Program-made: the position numbers and the translations under genes | Part shown: piece by piece, positions 1-13,400 of the stretch | Position numbering within the stretch: position 1 is the first letter of the stretch | How the letters are laid out: each line of letters begins with the position of its first letter | Assembly: GCA_947247005.1 (NCBI GenBank) | Contig: OX365948.1 | Span: 15,551,455 to 15,615,454 of the forward strand | From: Spisula solida | Lineage: Eukaryota; Mollusca; Bivalvia; Venerida; Mactridae | Length of the DNA stretch: 64,000 nucleotides | Direction: 5' to 3' | Notes under the pieces: model-generated | Database searches by the model: none | What the model saw: the letters and a program-made list of their open reading frames with translations, nothing else | What the model was told of the DNA's origin: nothing

Positions 1-727
1 ATGTTCAGTTAGGTGGAATGTGTTATTGTATGAGCATGTTCAGTTAGGTGGAATGTGTTATTGTATGAACATGTTCAGTTAAGTGGTATGTGTTATTGTA
101 TGAGCATGTTCAGTTAGGCGGTGTGTGTTATTGTATGAGCATGTTCAGTTAGGCGGTGTGTGTTATTGTATGAGCATGTTCAGTTAGGCGGTTTGTGTTA
201 TTGTATGAACATATTCAGTTAGGCGGTTTGTGTAATTGTATGAGCATGTTCAGTTAGGTGGTGTGTGTTATTGTATGAGCATGTTCAGTTAGGCGGTGTG
301 TGTTATTGTATGAGCATGTTCAGTTAGGCGGTATGTGTTATTGTATGAACATATTCAGTTAGGCGGTTTGTGTTATTGTATGAGCATGTTCAGTTAGGCG
401 GTGTGTGTTATTGTATGAGCATGTTCAGTTAGGCGGTGTGTGTTATTGTATGAGCATGTTCAGTTAGGCGGTATGTGTTATTGTATGAACATATTCAGTT
501 AGGCGGTTTGTGTTATTGTATGAGCATGTTCAGTTAGGCGGTGTGTGTTATTGTATGAGCATGTTCAGTTAGGCGGTATGTGTTATTGTATGAACATATT
601 CAGTTAGGCGGTTTGTGTTATTGTATGAGCATGTTCAGTTAGGCGGTGTGTGTTATTGTATGAGCATGTTCAGTTAGGCGGTGTGTGTTATTGTATGAGC
701 ATGTTCAGTTAGGCGGTGTGTTTTATT
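1..727. repeat. 35-bp tandem array with four-unit higher-order period
   Basis: About 20.8 copies of a 35-base unit, ATGTTCAGTTAGGCGGTGTG plus TGTTATTGTATGAGC. Units differ at the GTGTG/GTATG/GTTTG block, at GAGC/GAAC and at ATGTT/ATATT. From about 245 to 650 the variants recur mostly in the order GTGTG, GTGTG, GTATG-GAAC, ATATT-GTTTG, a period of about 140 bases. The array is cut by the window's left edge. Confidence 0.95.
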
Positions 728-1346
728 ATGCACTACTGTACTGATTGAGATCTAAGCACTCACAAACCGTCTAGTGGCAGTGCTAAACATATCCTTTGTC
801 AACAAGCTTTTCTCATAATTCATTTACTACATTTTACCATAATGTCTATGAATAGTTTGTTCAAAACATCTGCAGCATTTAGATGGGATTTACCATTAAA
901 GCAAAACCCTTATCAAATATGTTTATCATAGTCAGTTAAAGTCCAAGTTTATAAGATACCTTAGCTCTAGTACACATAGCAGACAAGTTGACTAGAGTGC
1001 AATTTTTCATAATGGAATGTGAAATGATATGTGGTAACAGTACTCCAGACTTGTAAAATCTACAGCTTTAGTGTGTTTGAGTCCATTGACAATCAGTAAG
1101 TTAAATGTACTTTTTAAGCATTGATAAGTGCATTGCAATTTAAAAACCTGACCAACATTGGTTCAGCAATTTGTCTGCTGGATTAGTAACCTGGTGATCC
1201 TGGTTGGATTCCTGGTTGCGATAAGTTATATATTTCCATGAAAATTTGACAAAAATGCCAGTTTTCCTCCACATGTGGATACTATTTTTTTTATTTTAGT
1301 TTATAAATAAGAAACAGATCGAGCAGACAAGGGAAACAAATGTTAC
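728..1346. other. Intron 3' of exon k, no feature seen
   Basis: AT-rich unique-looking sequence between the 35-bp array and exon k. No exon, RNA gene or repeat was recognised. Confidence 0.5.
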
Positions 1347-1435
1347 CTGGAATACTGACGTATCTTGTTGTGTATCTGTCGTCTCTATGGAAGCAGAACT
1401 AGCTGGAACATGTGGTGCTATTGACTGGGTTATAA
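1347..1435 (-). CDS. CHERP: CHERP exon k: Ser/Thr/Gln linker
   Basis: 89 bases: two bases completing a Val codon, then 29 codons ending in phase 0. The acceptor GTATGTTTCAG precedes TTATAACCC and the donor is TTCCAG|GTAACA. The peptide ITQSIAPHVPASSASIETTD then TQQDTSVFQ is low-complexity and fits the poorly conserved linker after the coiled coil. The identification rests on phase match (G|TT) and position rather than on homology. The next exon is outside the window. Confidence 0.75.
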
Positions 1436-4400
1436 CTGAAACATACAAAACAAAAACTGAACTAAGATAGTATTTCATTGAATGTTTCCTAGCAAATTAC
1501 CAGAAGCCACTCCAAGAAACAATACAAACAAGACAACACACAGGTGTGCAAAAAACTGAAGTTGTGGTAAAAATGTGGTAATCTTCTATCAGTATAATGT
1601 CAGTTGAAAGACTAACGAACCTAACCCTTACCTGCTTTATCCTAAGGAAATCATTTGAGAAAAGTTAATCACATTCAGTAAATGGGCCATAAATATTACA
1701 CAGTCAGTGTAATCACAGAAATATTGTGTTACAGGAAATCCGAATTCAATTGAAACATGTATATAAACAAAGAATAGTGTATTAGTACATAAACAGTTGG
1801 GTGCAAAGGAAAGCAGTTAGGTTAGTGTAGAGATGTAAACAGTGTGCTGTCATGATATTGTACATATAAGCATTAAAAAGACTTTGGAACCCCATTTGGT
1901 TCTCCAAGTGATAATTTACTGGATAGGCTTTCTAGACTTGTTTAACGTTTTCAGGAAGGCAAGGTGGTAATAACCCCAATATAAATGAAGCCTGTAATTA
2001 TCAGTTGTTTAAAAGGAAGGACATAATAATCAATACCCCCATAGTGAGTTAGCTTGTACAATAACAACAAGAGCTGTCCACGAACAGCGCGCTCCACTAT
2101 TCGCACTGCCATGCTAGGATAGTATGATTATTATATCTTCAAAACAAAATGCTTCATATCAGCAGCATTACCCTCTGCTGTGAAGAGGTTGGGGCTTCTA
2201 AGTCGAAAAAAGGAGATAATTTGGACAAAATGCAGGACAGTTACCTACTCATGTGTAGGTCCTCTGGGTCATGAAGGTGAACAAGTAAGCATTTCTTAGT
2301 CCAAAAGGGGGCATAATTTCAACAAAATGCTAAATAGTTATCTACTCCTGTGTAGGGGTTGGGTCATGATGGTGAACAAGCATGCAATGTATCAAAGCAA
2401 TGTGTCAATTCATTTTGAAGATATAAGGGGTTAAAAAACTTGAACCTAAACTTTAACATTTGCATTTCCAAGTCCAAAAGGGGGCATAATTTCAACAAAA
2501 TATGCTTGATAAAGTTACCTACCTCACACAGGACATGAGGGTAAACAAGAATACAGAGTACCAAATCAATATACAGGGGTGTTAACAGGGCTCAATTAAA
2601 AATCAGGAAAATCATATGCGGCCGAACATTTTTGCCAAACAAGAGGCATTCAACAACAAAGTTTCCAAAATTGACTCAGTTTGTATTAAAGAAAATCCTT
2701 CAGAGCAGTTTAAATTTACCATACTATGTATCTGGGGGTATAATAAATCCTGAACTATATCTTACCAGCAGCCTGTGCCTGTGCTAGTTGTGTCTGTAAC
2801 TGAGTGAGCTGTGTCTGTAGTTGTTGTAGTTGTGTATGTAGATGATTGGTGAAGTCATTATGTTGTTTCTGTAAGGACTGGTACTGTAGTTGTACAGCCG
2901 AACTGATTGTTGTAACTATTGGTCCATTCTCTGTTATCAAATCAGCCTGAAAAAAGTGACAGAGTATTTTTAGACAGAATGGAACACAAAATAGAACTGA
3001 TGTTCAATGCCTGTTACAAATGAAGTTACATTGGCCCTAAATGCAAACCCTTCACTGTTACGTTTAAGAGTAGTCTAAGAATACAGCTATGTCATTGGTC
3101 AAGTTTTAGACCAGTCTAGCTAAGAACAAAGCTTTGTTATTGGTCAAGTTTTAGACCAGTCTAATTAAGACCACAGCTCTGTCATTGGTGAAGTTTTAGA
3201 CCAGTCTAAGAATACAGCTTTGTCATTGGTCAAGTTTTAGACCAGTCTAGCTAAGAATACAGCTCTGTCATTGGTCAAGTTTTAGACAAGTTCTAAGAAT
3301 ACAGCTCTGTAATTGGTCAAGTTTTAGACCAGTCTAAGAATACAGCATGTCATTGGTCAAGATGGTTAATGTTGCAAGGCTGCTGTACGATGCTCATGAG
3401 GCTGTCCCATATGCCCCTTGGACATAATTGAAAACTTGCAATATTGACAAATCACAAGCAGTGAGATGTTGGCTTATAATTGGCTTAAATATATCGCAAA
3501 GTGGCAGTAACTGGAAGATAGCAAAATATAACGTAGTGAGGAGAAATTGTTTATGTAGATTTGTTAATTCTGGTTCCCGCTCTATTGGTGATATGGTCAT
3601 ACCCCCCTTAGGTTAGATATTCAATATTTTTACGTAAGTGAATGCAACAACTTGTGATCCATTAGTAAAACGCACTTAGGAGTTTGCATAAGGGAAATAT
3701 GCATACATAGATTTACGTGACATTTACGCAATGTTACGCAATGTTAGTAAAATAGTTAGAACCCTGGTATTTATACTTAGAAACTTGAAGATCTGATATT
3801 ATCAATTAATTTTCTTCCAAATGAGGAGGAATTTCTAAGCAACCGCACATTTTGCACAAGTAAGACAGATATATATGACACATGTAACCTTTATAAGGGA
3901 AATATATCATCAACATTTATAGGAGCATGGATTGAATCAAAATCAGGAATATAAATCCACACAGCTGATGTCTTCGAAAAGATCAAGTTCAAACAGGTAT
4001 AAGGAAAACTCTGAGACATCCAAGAAATGCTAAACATAGTCAAATGTGTACAATCATATACAAATCAAGTGTCAAACAAAAAACATGCAGTCCAGCAGAG
4101 TTCTACGTCATGTCAGTGAAAACTGCAGGGATTAATATGGTCTGAAGAATACTTGGTGAAAGACATTTTCATGTACTTTTTCTTCCAGTAAAGTAAAGAT
4201 GCCACTCAGGGGACATGTTGTACTGGATAGAGACAAATGTAGACACAAACCGAGCTAGCAGACATTAGGAGAGTAATCATTTGTCACTTTTTACAGTCAT
4301 TCATGTCATCAACTACAAGGTATCACACAGGGTTTCTATTACCAATATAACTAAATTACTAACAGCCATTTTTATACAACATTGACATGTTGAACAGCAA

Positions 4401-7400
4401 CATGTTTCAATCAGCCAGAAACCTTGATCACTAGCTGTTTCATACATTTAGTGGGATTATACTTTTGAAATTTTAAAATGACATATGTGAAGTTTTACTT
4501 ACGTGATAGTTTGATAAGGCCACATCTGGCTCCTTCATTTTCTGAAAATATACAATAAATACAGATGAAGGTCATCCCTGGAAAATCAGAGAACGACAAT
4601 TAGATAACATAAAACTGTTCTTATATAACATAAAAAATATGTTACCTTTCCTACAGTGTCAGATAAATGTGACAGGGTGTAGAACACTGGGTGTGGTAAC
4701 ATGGCTACATAGTTCTGTGAATGACAAAATACTGTGAATGACACTCTCGTACACACCTAATGACCGATACTACCATACTGTTGCATTAGAACAAGATTTG
4801 AACTAGATGTGTCAAAAATACATAGACCAGGTGCTCCCAATGGCTCAAACAAGATAACTGTAGCTCACATGCTTATGGCATTATGTGCAACACACACCAA
4901 ATTTCATGAGTGATTTCTCTCCTGCTAGTACTGGATGAATCATTCAATACTTAAGTTTCAATATTTATTACTCAGAGGCTTTCCCACACATTTTTACACA
5001 CACATCATGGATACCACCAGTCCTATTTCCATAGTGTTAACTTGCCAACTGGTCAACATGTTGACAGTCTACATGGTATAGAGAAGGTGTCCGAAGTAAT
5101 AACAGTTAACACCAAATACCAAATAGATATGTGATAACACAGTAATTAGAAATTCTATCCATAAAATATCATCGCAGTGGATCCATTACAATCACTCTAT
5201 ACATTGTATACAGTGCCCATCAAAAATAAGTATAGTCAGTTCCAAAATCAAAACTTGGTTAAAGATGCTATCGGGTCCAGCTTCTCTAAATCATTGTTTC
5301 CAATAAATGCACAAACTATCAGAAAAGTATCTAATTGATAATTGACGATTGCCAGACAATAGAATTCTAATTTCCTCTGTATAACTCCGATTCCTGCGGA
5401 TTTAAAACCAACGTCCCGGTTACGATTTCATTTTGGCCGACATCAATCTTCTTCCACTTAAGAACTGGCTTAAGAGCGCCAGAACTGGCGCTAGATTTAA
5501 GAACTGGCCTTATAACTCAAAAACCAAACACAAATATGAAGTTTTTATGCTTTAAAATTATAAATAATAGTATTTCGGGTTCATTATGTGAGTTTCAGTA
5601 CAATTGGTCACACTGGTAACTGTATCATTGATTAAGAGTAAAAAAAAATTGTTTTGTAAAGTTTATATATTATCTATATTCATAACAAGAATTACACAGA
5701 AATTGACCACACAGTCACTGAGGTGCATTTTTTTCTTCATAATTTACAGCATTTACGGCATTAATCATCTATATAAGGCTGTAGGTGAACAAAAAACCTA
5801 TGTGCATTAAAAGCATTTGAAAACATGCTTAAATTTACCTAGAAGTTCATACAATATAATTTGAAGTTTAAACTTTGATTTCAATTTTCGATTGCGTAAA
5901 ATGTTGTAGGGACAGCCATGGTGGGTTTTAGCAAGACCGACAGTTTATAACGGTCATTAACATTGGCATAGCGTATTAAAATAAACCAATGAACTTCGCT
6001 GTCACAAAATCATCATTCAGAACATAATCTGACAAAACATGGTGTCATTTTGACAATAAAATATGCAGGCGATTCGTTTTTCAGCCTAAACGTATACATT
6101 TACAGAAGTTAACATGTGTCATCCAGGTGAATTTATTCCAACTTTTGTGTTCTTCAATTTTACCACATTTATATATTTATACACAACATATACTCAATAT
6201 TTCTATTATTTGGTTTTTATTGAATACACCTCAGTGATTGATTGGACACTGTGATATAGATTCATATCATAACTTTTTTAACTATTTGATCAATTTCGAT
6301 GGGATTTTGCCTGGATGTAGTTATAACAATGTTTTGTATGAATATAATTACTTTATGAAGATATCAAAAGCCAAATCTTGTTTTTGATACCTCTAAAATC
6401 TGGTTGATTCCTCTTTTGTTCACCTTGTTATGAATACAGTACTCATAACCTCTCCAGACTGACCCTCTGTAGAGCAACATTGCCTCTATACAACAACACC
6501 TTCAAAATTACCCTGCATTTATATTTACTTTAAATTTAACAACCTCTACACAACAGCCAATATTTGCACATATGTATTTTTTATTTGTTTTTATTTTCTT
6601 AATCAATGATACAGTTACGTGTGGTCTAAATAGGACAATAGCCGGAGATACAGTCACCAATGAGTGAGTATACGTTGTCGCCAGTACGATACACAACATG
6701 ATATCAAGGAATTATACATTATCACAGCGTTCTAGTACAGATTATCATAGTATACGTGTACATTATAATCCTCTCCTCGTAGGAACACAGACAATATTTA
6801 GTACACCATCTGTGCTTTTAACGTCAAACACCTTATATATCATGTATGGTTTACACATACTGACATCTAACTTTCAGGGGTGTCAACTAGGCAAAATTAA
6901 AAATCAGGAAAATCATTTGCGACCAAGCATTTTTGCAAAACAAAAGGCTTTCAATGACATTGTTTCCAAAATTAACTCAGTTTGTATTAAAGAAAATCCT
7001 TCAGAGCAGATTAAATTTAACATAACTTTGCCATTTCTTGAGCTTTTTCTTCAAATAACTTTTTTTTTATCAGAAGTCATTGCTCTATCAGGACTGATAA
7101 ATCCTGAACTCCGAATAAATCAGGAAAATTGACACCCCTGGACTTTGTTACTATGAAGGAAAATATGGAATTAGGGTGTTATATAATAAATCAGTGTCCT
7201 TATTGTGTGTGACAAGTTGCTACGTGCCAAGGGGTTAGTCAGACCACAGTCGTTTCATTAAAATTTGTGCACATTTCATTGTACAAATAACATCTAAAAA
7301 ATATATATATATTTATTTTTTTTAAAAATGCCGAGCATTAATTATTATACAAGCCTTTATTTGCCAGTCAGCTTTCTGCTGAAATATGGCAGGCATATAT

Positions 7401-10400
7401 GTGTGCCTCCACCTGGCTTCGAACCCAAATCGCCAGATTAGACGGCAAGCGCGCTAATCACTGAGCTACGGAGGCCACGAACATCAACTTCATGCAAAAT
7501 AATATTCCTTTATTTTCTCTGTTTTTTTGACGGGTATGCTAATTACCTTGCATGATTCCGATACTTAAGAGTTTTAACCGCCGAAAGGTGTAAGTGCAAT
7601 GTTAGTTAATAATTTCATACAAAATACATCTTCTGTATGTGTTAAGTATTTTCAAGTAATTTTTAATTGAAAGTTAATGTCAGGAATAATACGCCATACT
7701 TTTATGAATATGTGACAATTTGTCTACGACTATCAAGTTCGTAAATGCACACTGAAAACAAAACATTAAGCTTCTTAACTATGTAGACATACGACTTTAT
7801 AAACAGTATGCTAAAACTGACTATCATTTGACTTGCTTTTAGGTCATGACCTGGTTGAGAACATTGACTGACTAAACACCTGGTTGACAGGCCAATAGCC
7901 TCGTCTCGGAATCTCCCTATTTACATAAAATAGGAAGAACTTCTTGTAAAGCTAACATAATTCTAGGAAATTCTTAGAATCAGAATTCGGTCATTGTACC
8001 AAAGTGCCATATGATTACTTGTATAAGATGCCAAGTATATACTTGAAACAATCACATAAAGTATTCATGAAAAAGTGCATGGTCATGAAAAAAACACACT
8101 ATTTCCAGTGTATTGTCACACTATTTCCAGTGTATTGTCACACTATTTTCAGTGTATTGCCAGTGTATTTCCATCGTCAATCCAGTTACTTTCCAGCTTG
8201 ATTCCAGATCTGACAACAAACTGGCAAACTGTATATCCAGTCTCTTGACAGTTCATTTACATTTGTTGTCAGATAAGCAGAAATGTTATGAATGCATTTT
8301 CAAAAATAATAATTCATATACTTTCAACTTATCAGCTTTGACTTCCAACTTCCCAGACAAAGCTGTCTGGATATAATCTCTGGCAACACACTTGATTTAA
8401 TTTTTTCCTGGAAACAGACTGGAAACACAACACACTCCTTTTTGGACTATTTAGTGTGTTTTCAGTGTATTGTCATTGTGTTGTCAGTTAACTGGATATA
8501 AAATCACTGAAAACTGGCAACACACTGTATATTATGTATCCAGTTTAATCTCAGTTTGCATCCAGTGTGATATCAGTGTACTAGGAAAAAACTGTCAACA
8601 CACTGACAATAGACAGGTATATTCCAGTCTAAAGTCAGTGGACAACCAGTGTATGTCTGGCAATGAACTGCAGTTCTGCAGACCAGGATTTAGTTATGAT
8701 CCTTTATAATCATTGACTGTACCATCCTACTATTTAAACAAATAATTAATTAAAAATTACATACTTTTTAATAAAATAGAAATGATTATACCAATTGAAA
8801 GAAATATTAACTTGTTAAGTAAAGAACCTTCTACAAATAAAAATAAATTTATCTATAAAAAATCTTTTTTTTTTAATAAAGGAAAGTAATTCAAATGTAC
8901 AAATACCATAGTACACAGACTATGCAAACCCTTATGAATAGCTGTTTCAACAACACACTGACAATACACTGACAACACCCTGACAACATACTGACGACAC
9001 ACTGACAACACACTGACAACACACTGACGACACACTGACAACATACTGACGACACACTGACGACACACTGACAACATACTGACGACACACTGACGACACA
9101 CTGACAACATACTGACGACACACTGACGACACACTGACAACATACTGACGACACACTGACGACACACTGACAACATACTGACGACACACTGACGACACAC
9201 TGACAACATACTGACGACACACTGGCTTTAAACTGGTTATACATTGATGTCTTTTGGACTCTCTTGTATTTAAACTAGTTGGTCAGTTTTATCATAAGAA
9301 TACATTAATTTTGTTTTGACGTAACAGTAACATTAGGAACGTGGGGCCGTTTCATCATCAATCCTAGAATCATATCCTAGGATGGCCCAAGGATTCGTCT
9401 TAGGTGTGTTTCAACAAAAGTTCCTAAGATAAATTTTGACTTAGGTGCTACTCTTCAAAAGGAGGCAAAATAAATGTATACTTTCCCATTTTCTATATGG
9501 TTCACGCTAATTTTGTCAAGGACGTGTGATTTATCCAAATTTTGCTTTTATATATTTTTTTTCATGTGAGCTACACATCACCTGTAGTTTTCCTCTCATT
9601 GTGTGGCCACATGCGATCCAACGTGACATTATAATGGCATACACCGTACTCTCAATATTACAGACGTTGTCACTATTCAAGCTTCCCAGTAGTATCAGTT
9701 GACATCAGGTACATTCAGTGCTTCACGAATTATTATTACGATTCCAACCACAAGGTTTGATATATAACTTAAATGTCAGTCTGTGACCAGCAAACCAAGC
9801 AATAAGAGAAATGAAAACAGTTCAAGTGAAGTTCAGAAGACCAATATCGTGAAAGTATCATTATGATATATTGCGTAACACTGTAGACATGTATTCATCT
9901 TACCTGCCTGTAACAATACATTTATTTATTATTTGCTTTCAATGGATTACGGAAGTTTTTCAGTGAAAATAACAGTGAAAATAATAGTGAAATTATCACT
10001 AAATTGTTATTTTCACTGTTTTAGAAGCTGGTTCCATTATCATGCAGGAAAAGAAACGTAACGTCAACGGCGCTGGGCTTTAAAATATGCGTTTCGTCAT
10101 CATGACGACATAATTCTCACATCGTGACGTTCTAATTTCGACGTGATTTTTCCAATTAAGCCAATTACAGCACATATTTAAGAGAAATTGAGGCATATAA
10201 TAAACTCGTGAAAATATTGTTTTTCTGTGATCACTCATTTAAATAAAATTCAATCTTACACCAAAATCAACAAATATCCTCTACATAAAGTCATTTCAAT
10301 ATTCTAAAAACTAATGTTATATCACACAAACCACATTTAGCACTTAAGAATGAAAAGGTAACATTATTTGAACAGATAGTAAAAACATTTAACAAGAGAT

Positions 10401-13400
10401 GTTTGTAAAACACGCAGCCCAATAATCAGAAATGGTAAAGGGCACAGTGACCTTGACCTTTGACCTCAAAATCAATAGAGGACATCTACTGTTATGTACC
10501 ATTAGGCCTACCGACTGGTCTGCTAACCAACATGTGCAAAGCAATATACCCCTCATAAAAGATGGGGGGGGATAAAAAGAACTGAACTCCAGACGATGGG
10601 AAAAATCTTATATTCTAAAATCTTTTTGCATAATATTATTTCTATTATTTAATAAAACTTGCATGTAATGAGCACTTATGCAAGATCCTCTATACTGTAT
10701 AGTGAGATAACCTTGTTGCACCAAATGGACAAATTATATTTTTCCAGAACGTAGATCAGGGGAAAATCTACAAACACACCATACTTACAGGGAACTATAT
10801 AATATGTCACACCAAACTTATAGGTAAAATAGTGACCATACATAACATAATGCAATACCAAGTGACTTCCCTCATCGTCTCATGTCATTGGCTGATCTAT
10901 TAGGATAAAACCGATTGACCACCACTAATGACAGTCTCAGACAATCATAAACAATGCAAACTGCGATCTCGAGCATACTGTAAACCAATTTACTTTCGCA
11001 AATACTAACTTTTGCGTTTTGCTGATCATCGGCAAATTCGCAACTACAAAGTTTCGCGTTTTTAAGTTGCCCGCAATGTCCATATTTTTGTTTTAGCACT
11101 TTCATGGCGACTTAATTTCGCGAAAAAATTCTACAACCCGCGAACTCCACAAAAGTAAAGCGTGCGAAATAGTTTCTAGGTTTACAGTATCTAAAAATTC
11201 TTCAAATCAATTACAGTAACTTTATATTTCATACTTTGAAGGTCATCTGGAGTGGACACTGAACAGCACCACTAAAGTTGCAGTGAGATGAATAGTGAAG
11301 TGACAAACTTGATCTCCTCTATTATAGTCCAGTCAGGGTAAGAATCCAGTGATGCAGCAGTCAAGTCAAACTTGATCTCCTCTATTATAGTCCAGTCAGG
11401 GTAAGAATTCAGTGATGCAGCAGTCAAGTCAAACTTGATCTCCTCTATTATAGTCCAGTCAGGGTAAGAATCCAGTGATGCAGCAGTCGAGTCAAACTTG
11501 ATCTCCTCTATTATAGTCCAGTCAGGGTAAGAATCCAGTGATGCAGCAGTCGAGACAAACTTGATCTCCTCTATTATAGTCCAGTCAGGGTAAGAATCCA
11601 GTGATGCAGCAGTCGAGTCAAACTTGATCTCCTCTATTATAGTCCAGTCAGGGTAAGAATCCAGTGATGCAGCAGTCGAGTCAAACTTGATCTCCTCTAT
11701 TATAGTCCAGTCAGGGTAAGAATTCAGTGATGCAGCAGTCGAGTCAAACTTGATCTCCTCTATTATAGTCCAGTCAGGGTAAGAATCCAGTGATGCAGCA
11801 GTCAAGTCAAACTTGATGTCCTCTATTATAGTCCAGTCAGGGTAAGAATCCAGTGATGCAGCAGTCGAGTCAAACTTGATCTCCTCTATTATAGTCCAGT
11901 CAGGGTAAGAATCCAGTGATGCAGCAGTCGAGTCAAACTTGATCTCCTCTATTATAGTCCAGTCAGGGTAAGAATTCAGTGATGCAGCAGTCAAGTCATA
12001 CTTGATGTCCTCTATTATAGTCCAGTCAGGGTAAGAATCCAGTGATGCAGCAGTCAAGTCAAACTTGATCTCCTCTATTATAGTCCAGTCAGGGTAAGAA
12101 TCCAGTGATGCAGCAGTCAAGTCAAACTTGATGTCCTCTATTATAGACCAGTCAGGGTAAGAACCCAGTGATGCAGCAGTCAAGTCAAACTTGATCTCCT
12201 CTATTATAGTCCAGTCAGGGTAAGAATCCAGTGATGCAGCAGTCGAGTCAAACTTGATCTCCTCTATTATAGTCCAGTCAGGGTAAGAACCCAGTGATGC
12301 AGCAGTCAAGTCAAACTTGATCTCCTCTATTATAGTCCAGTCAGGGTAAGAATCCAGTGATGCAGCAGTCGAGTCAAACTTGATCTCCTCTATTATAGTC
12401 CAGTCAGGGTAAGAATCCAGTGATGCAGCAGTCGAGTCAAACTTGATCTCTATTATAGTCCAGTCAGGGTAAGAATCCAGTGATGCAGCAGTCAAGTCAA
12501 ACTTGATCTCCTCTATTATAGTCCAGTCAGGGTAAGAATCCAGTGATGCAGCAGTCAAGTCAACTAAAACGGTGCTTATACTGTACAAACAACTATAATT
12601 TCATAGCTAAACTAACATACTATATTTGCTCTACCTGTTCAGACAATGGATTTAATCTTTTTGGGTACACATCAACTGCAACGTTACTGTCACAATATCC
12701 TAACTGGACTATAGCATATTTTGTGTCAATATTTAACTTTGGTTGTTTGTTTTCATAAACAGCTACATGCAATTAATATCATCAAGGAAATATAATACTG
12801 TGTCACATCTTCTCATCTAAACTTTGATTACAATTTAACAATTGAAAATTAGTCAACATTCCCAGCATGACATCTTCATTAATAATACATTTTAGTGAAA
12901 GCTGGAATAATTAGGTAAAAAGTCAATTTTTTGACATGTGTACATTTACCCACCGATCTTTGGATCACACGTTGACTGTTACAATCAGTGCCACAGCTGC
13001 AGCACACATGGGCTTTTGACTGGAGAATTGTGGGTTATTCTTGCTCAGAGAAGTTAAGCAGTAGCTCAGACGGGGATAGAACACTGGGACCTCACAATTT
13101 AACAGCGCGTGCCCTACCTCTAGGCCAACATTAGGGTGGAATCCCTGCATAGTAATTCACAACAAATAAATCAAAATGTTAAACGTGAAACTATACCAGG
13201 CAAAAAGAGTTGTCTACAGAAACATATTGCAATATACAGCCTTTATTTTGTGACTTATATAACTACGCACCATTGTTCAATATATTTTTTGCTGACAAAC
13301 AGAAACACCCTTTGTTATCGAAAATAATTCAACAATAATAACAAGAGGGCCAAAATGAACCAGGGTCATAAATGTGTCCTCTAATGCTTTCACAAGCTTT

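Noticed and set aside
6698..7132. 144-codon plus ORF
   Set aside because: It largely overlaps the inverted-repeat-bounded element 6875-7140 and shows no protein-like composition.
7405..7475. Functional tRNA gene on the minus strand
   Set aside because: The acceptor stem pairs, but the D stem has a mismatch and the anticodon loop is nine bases. It is kept only as a tRNA-like repeat.
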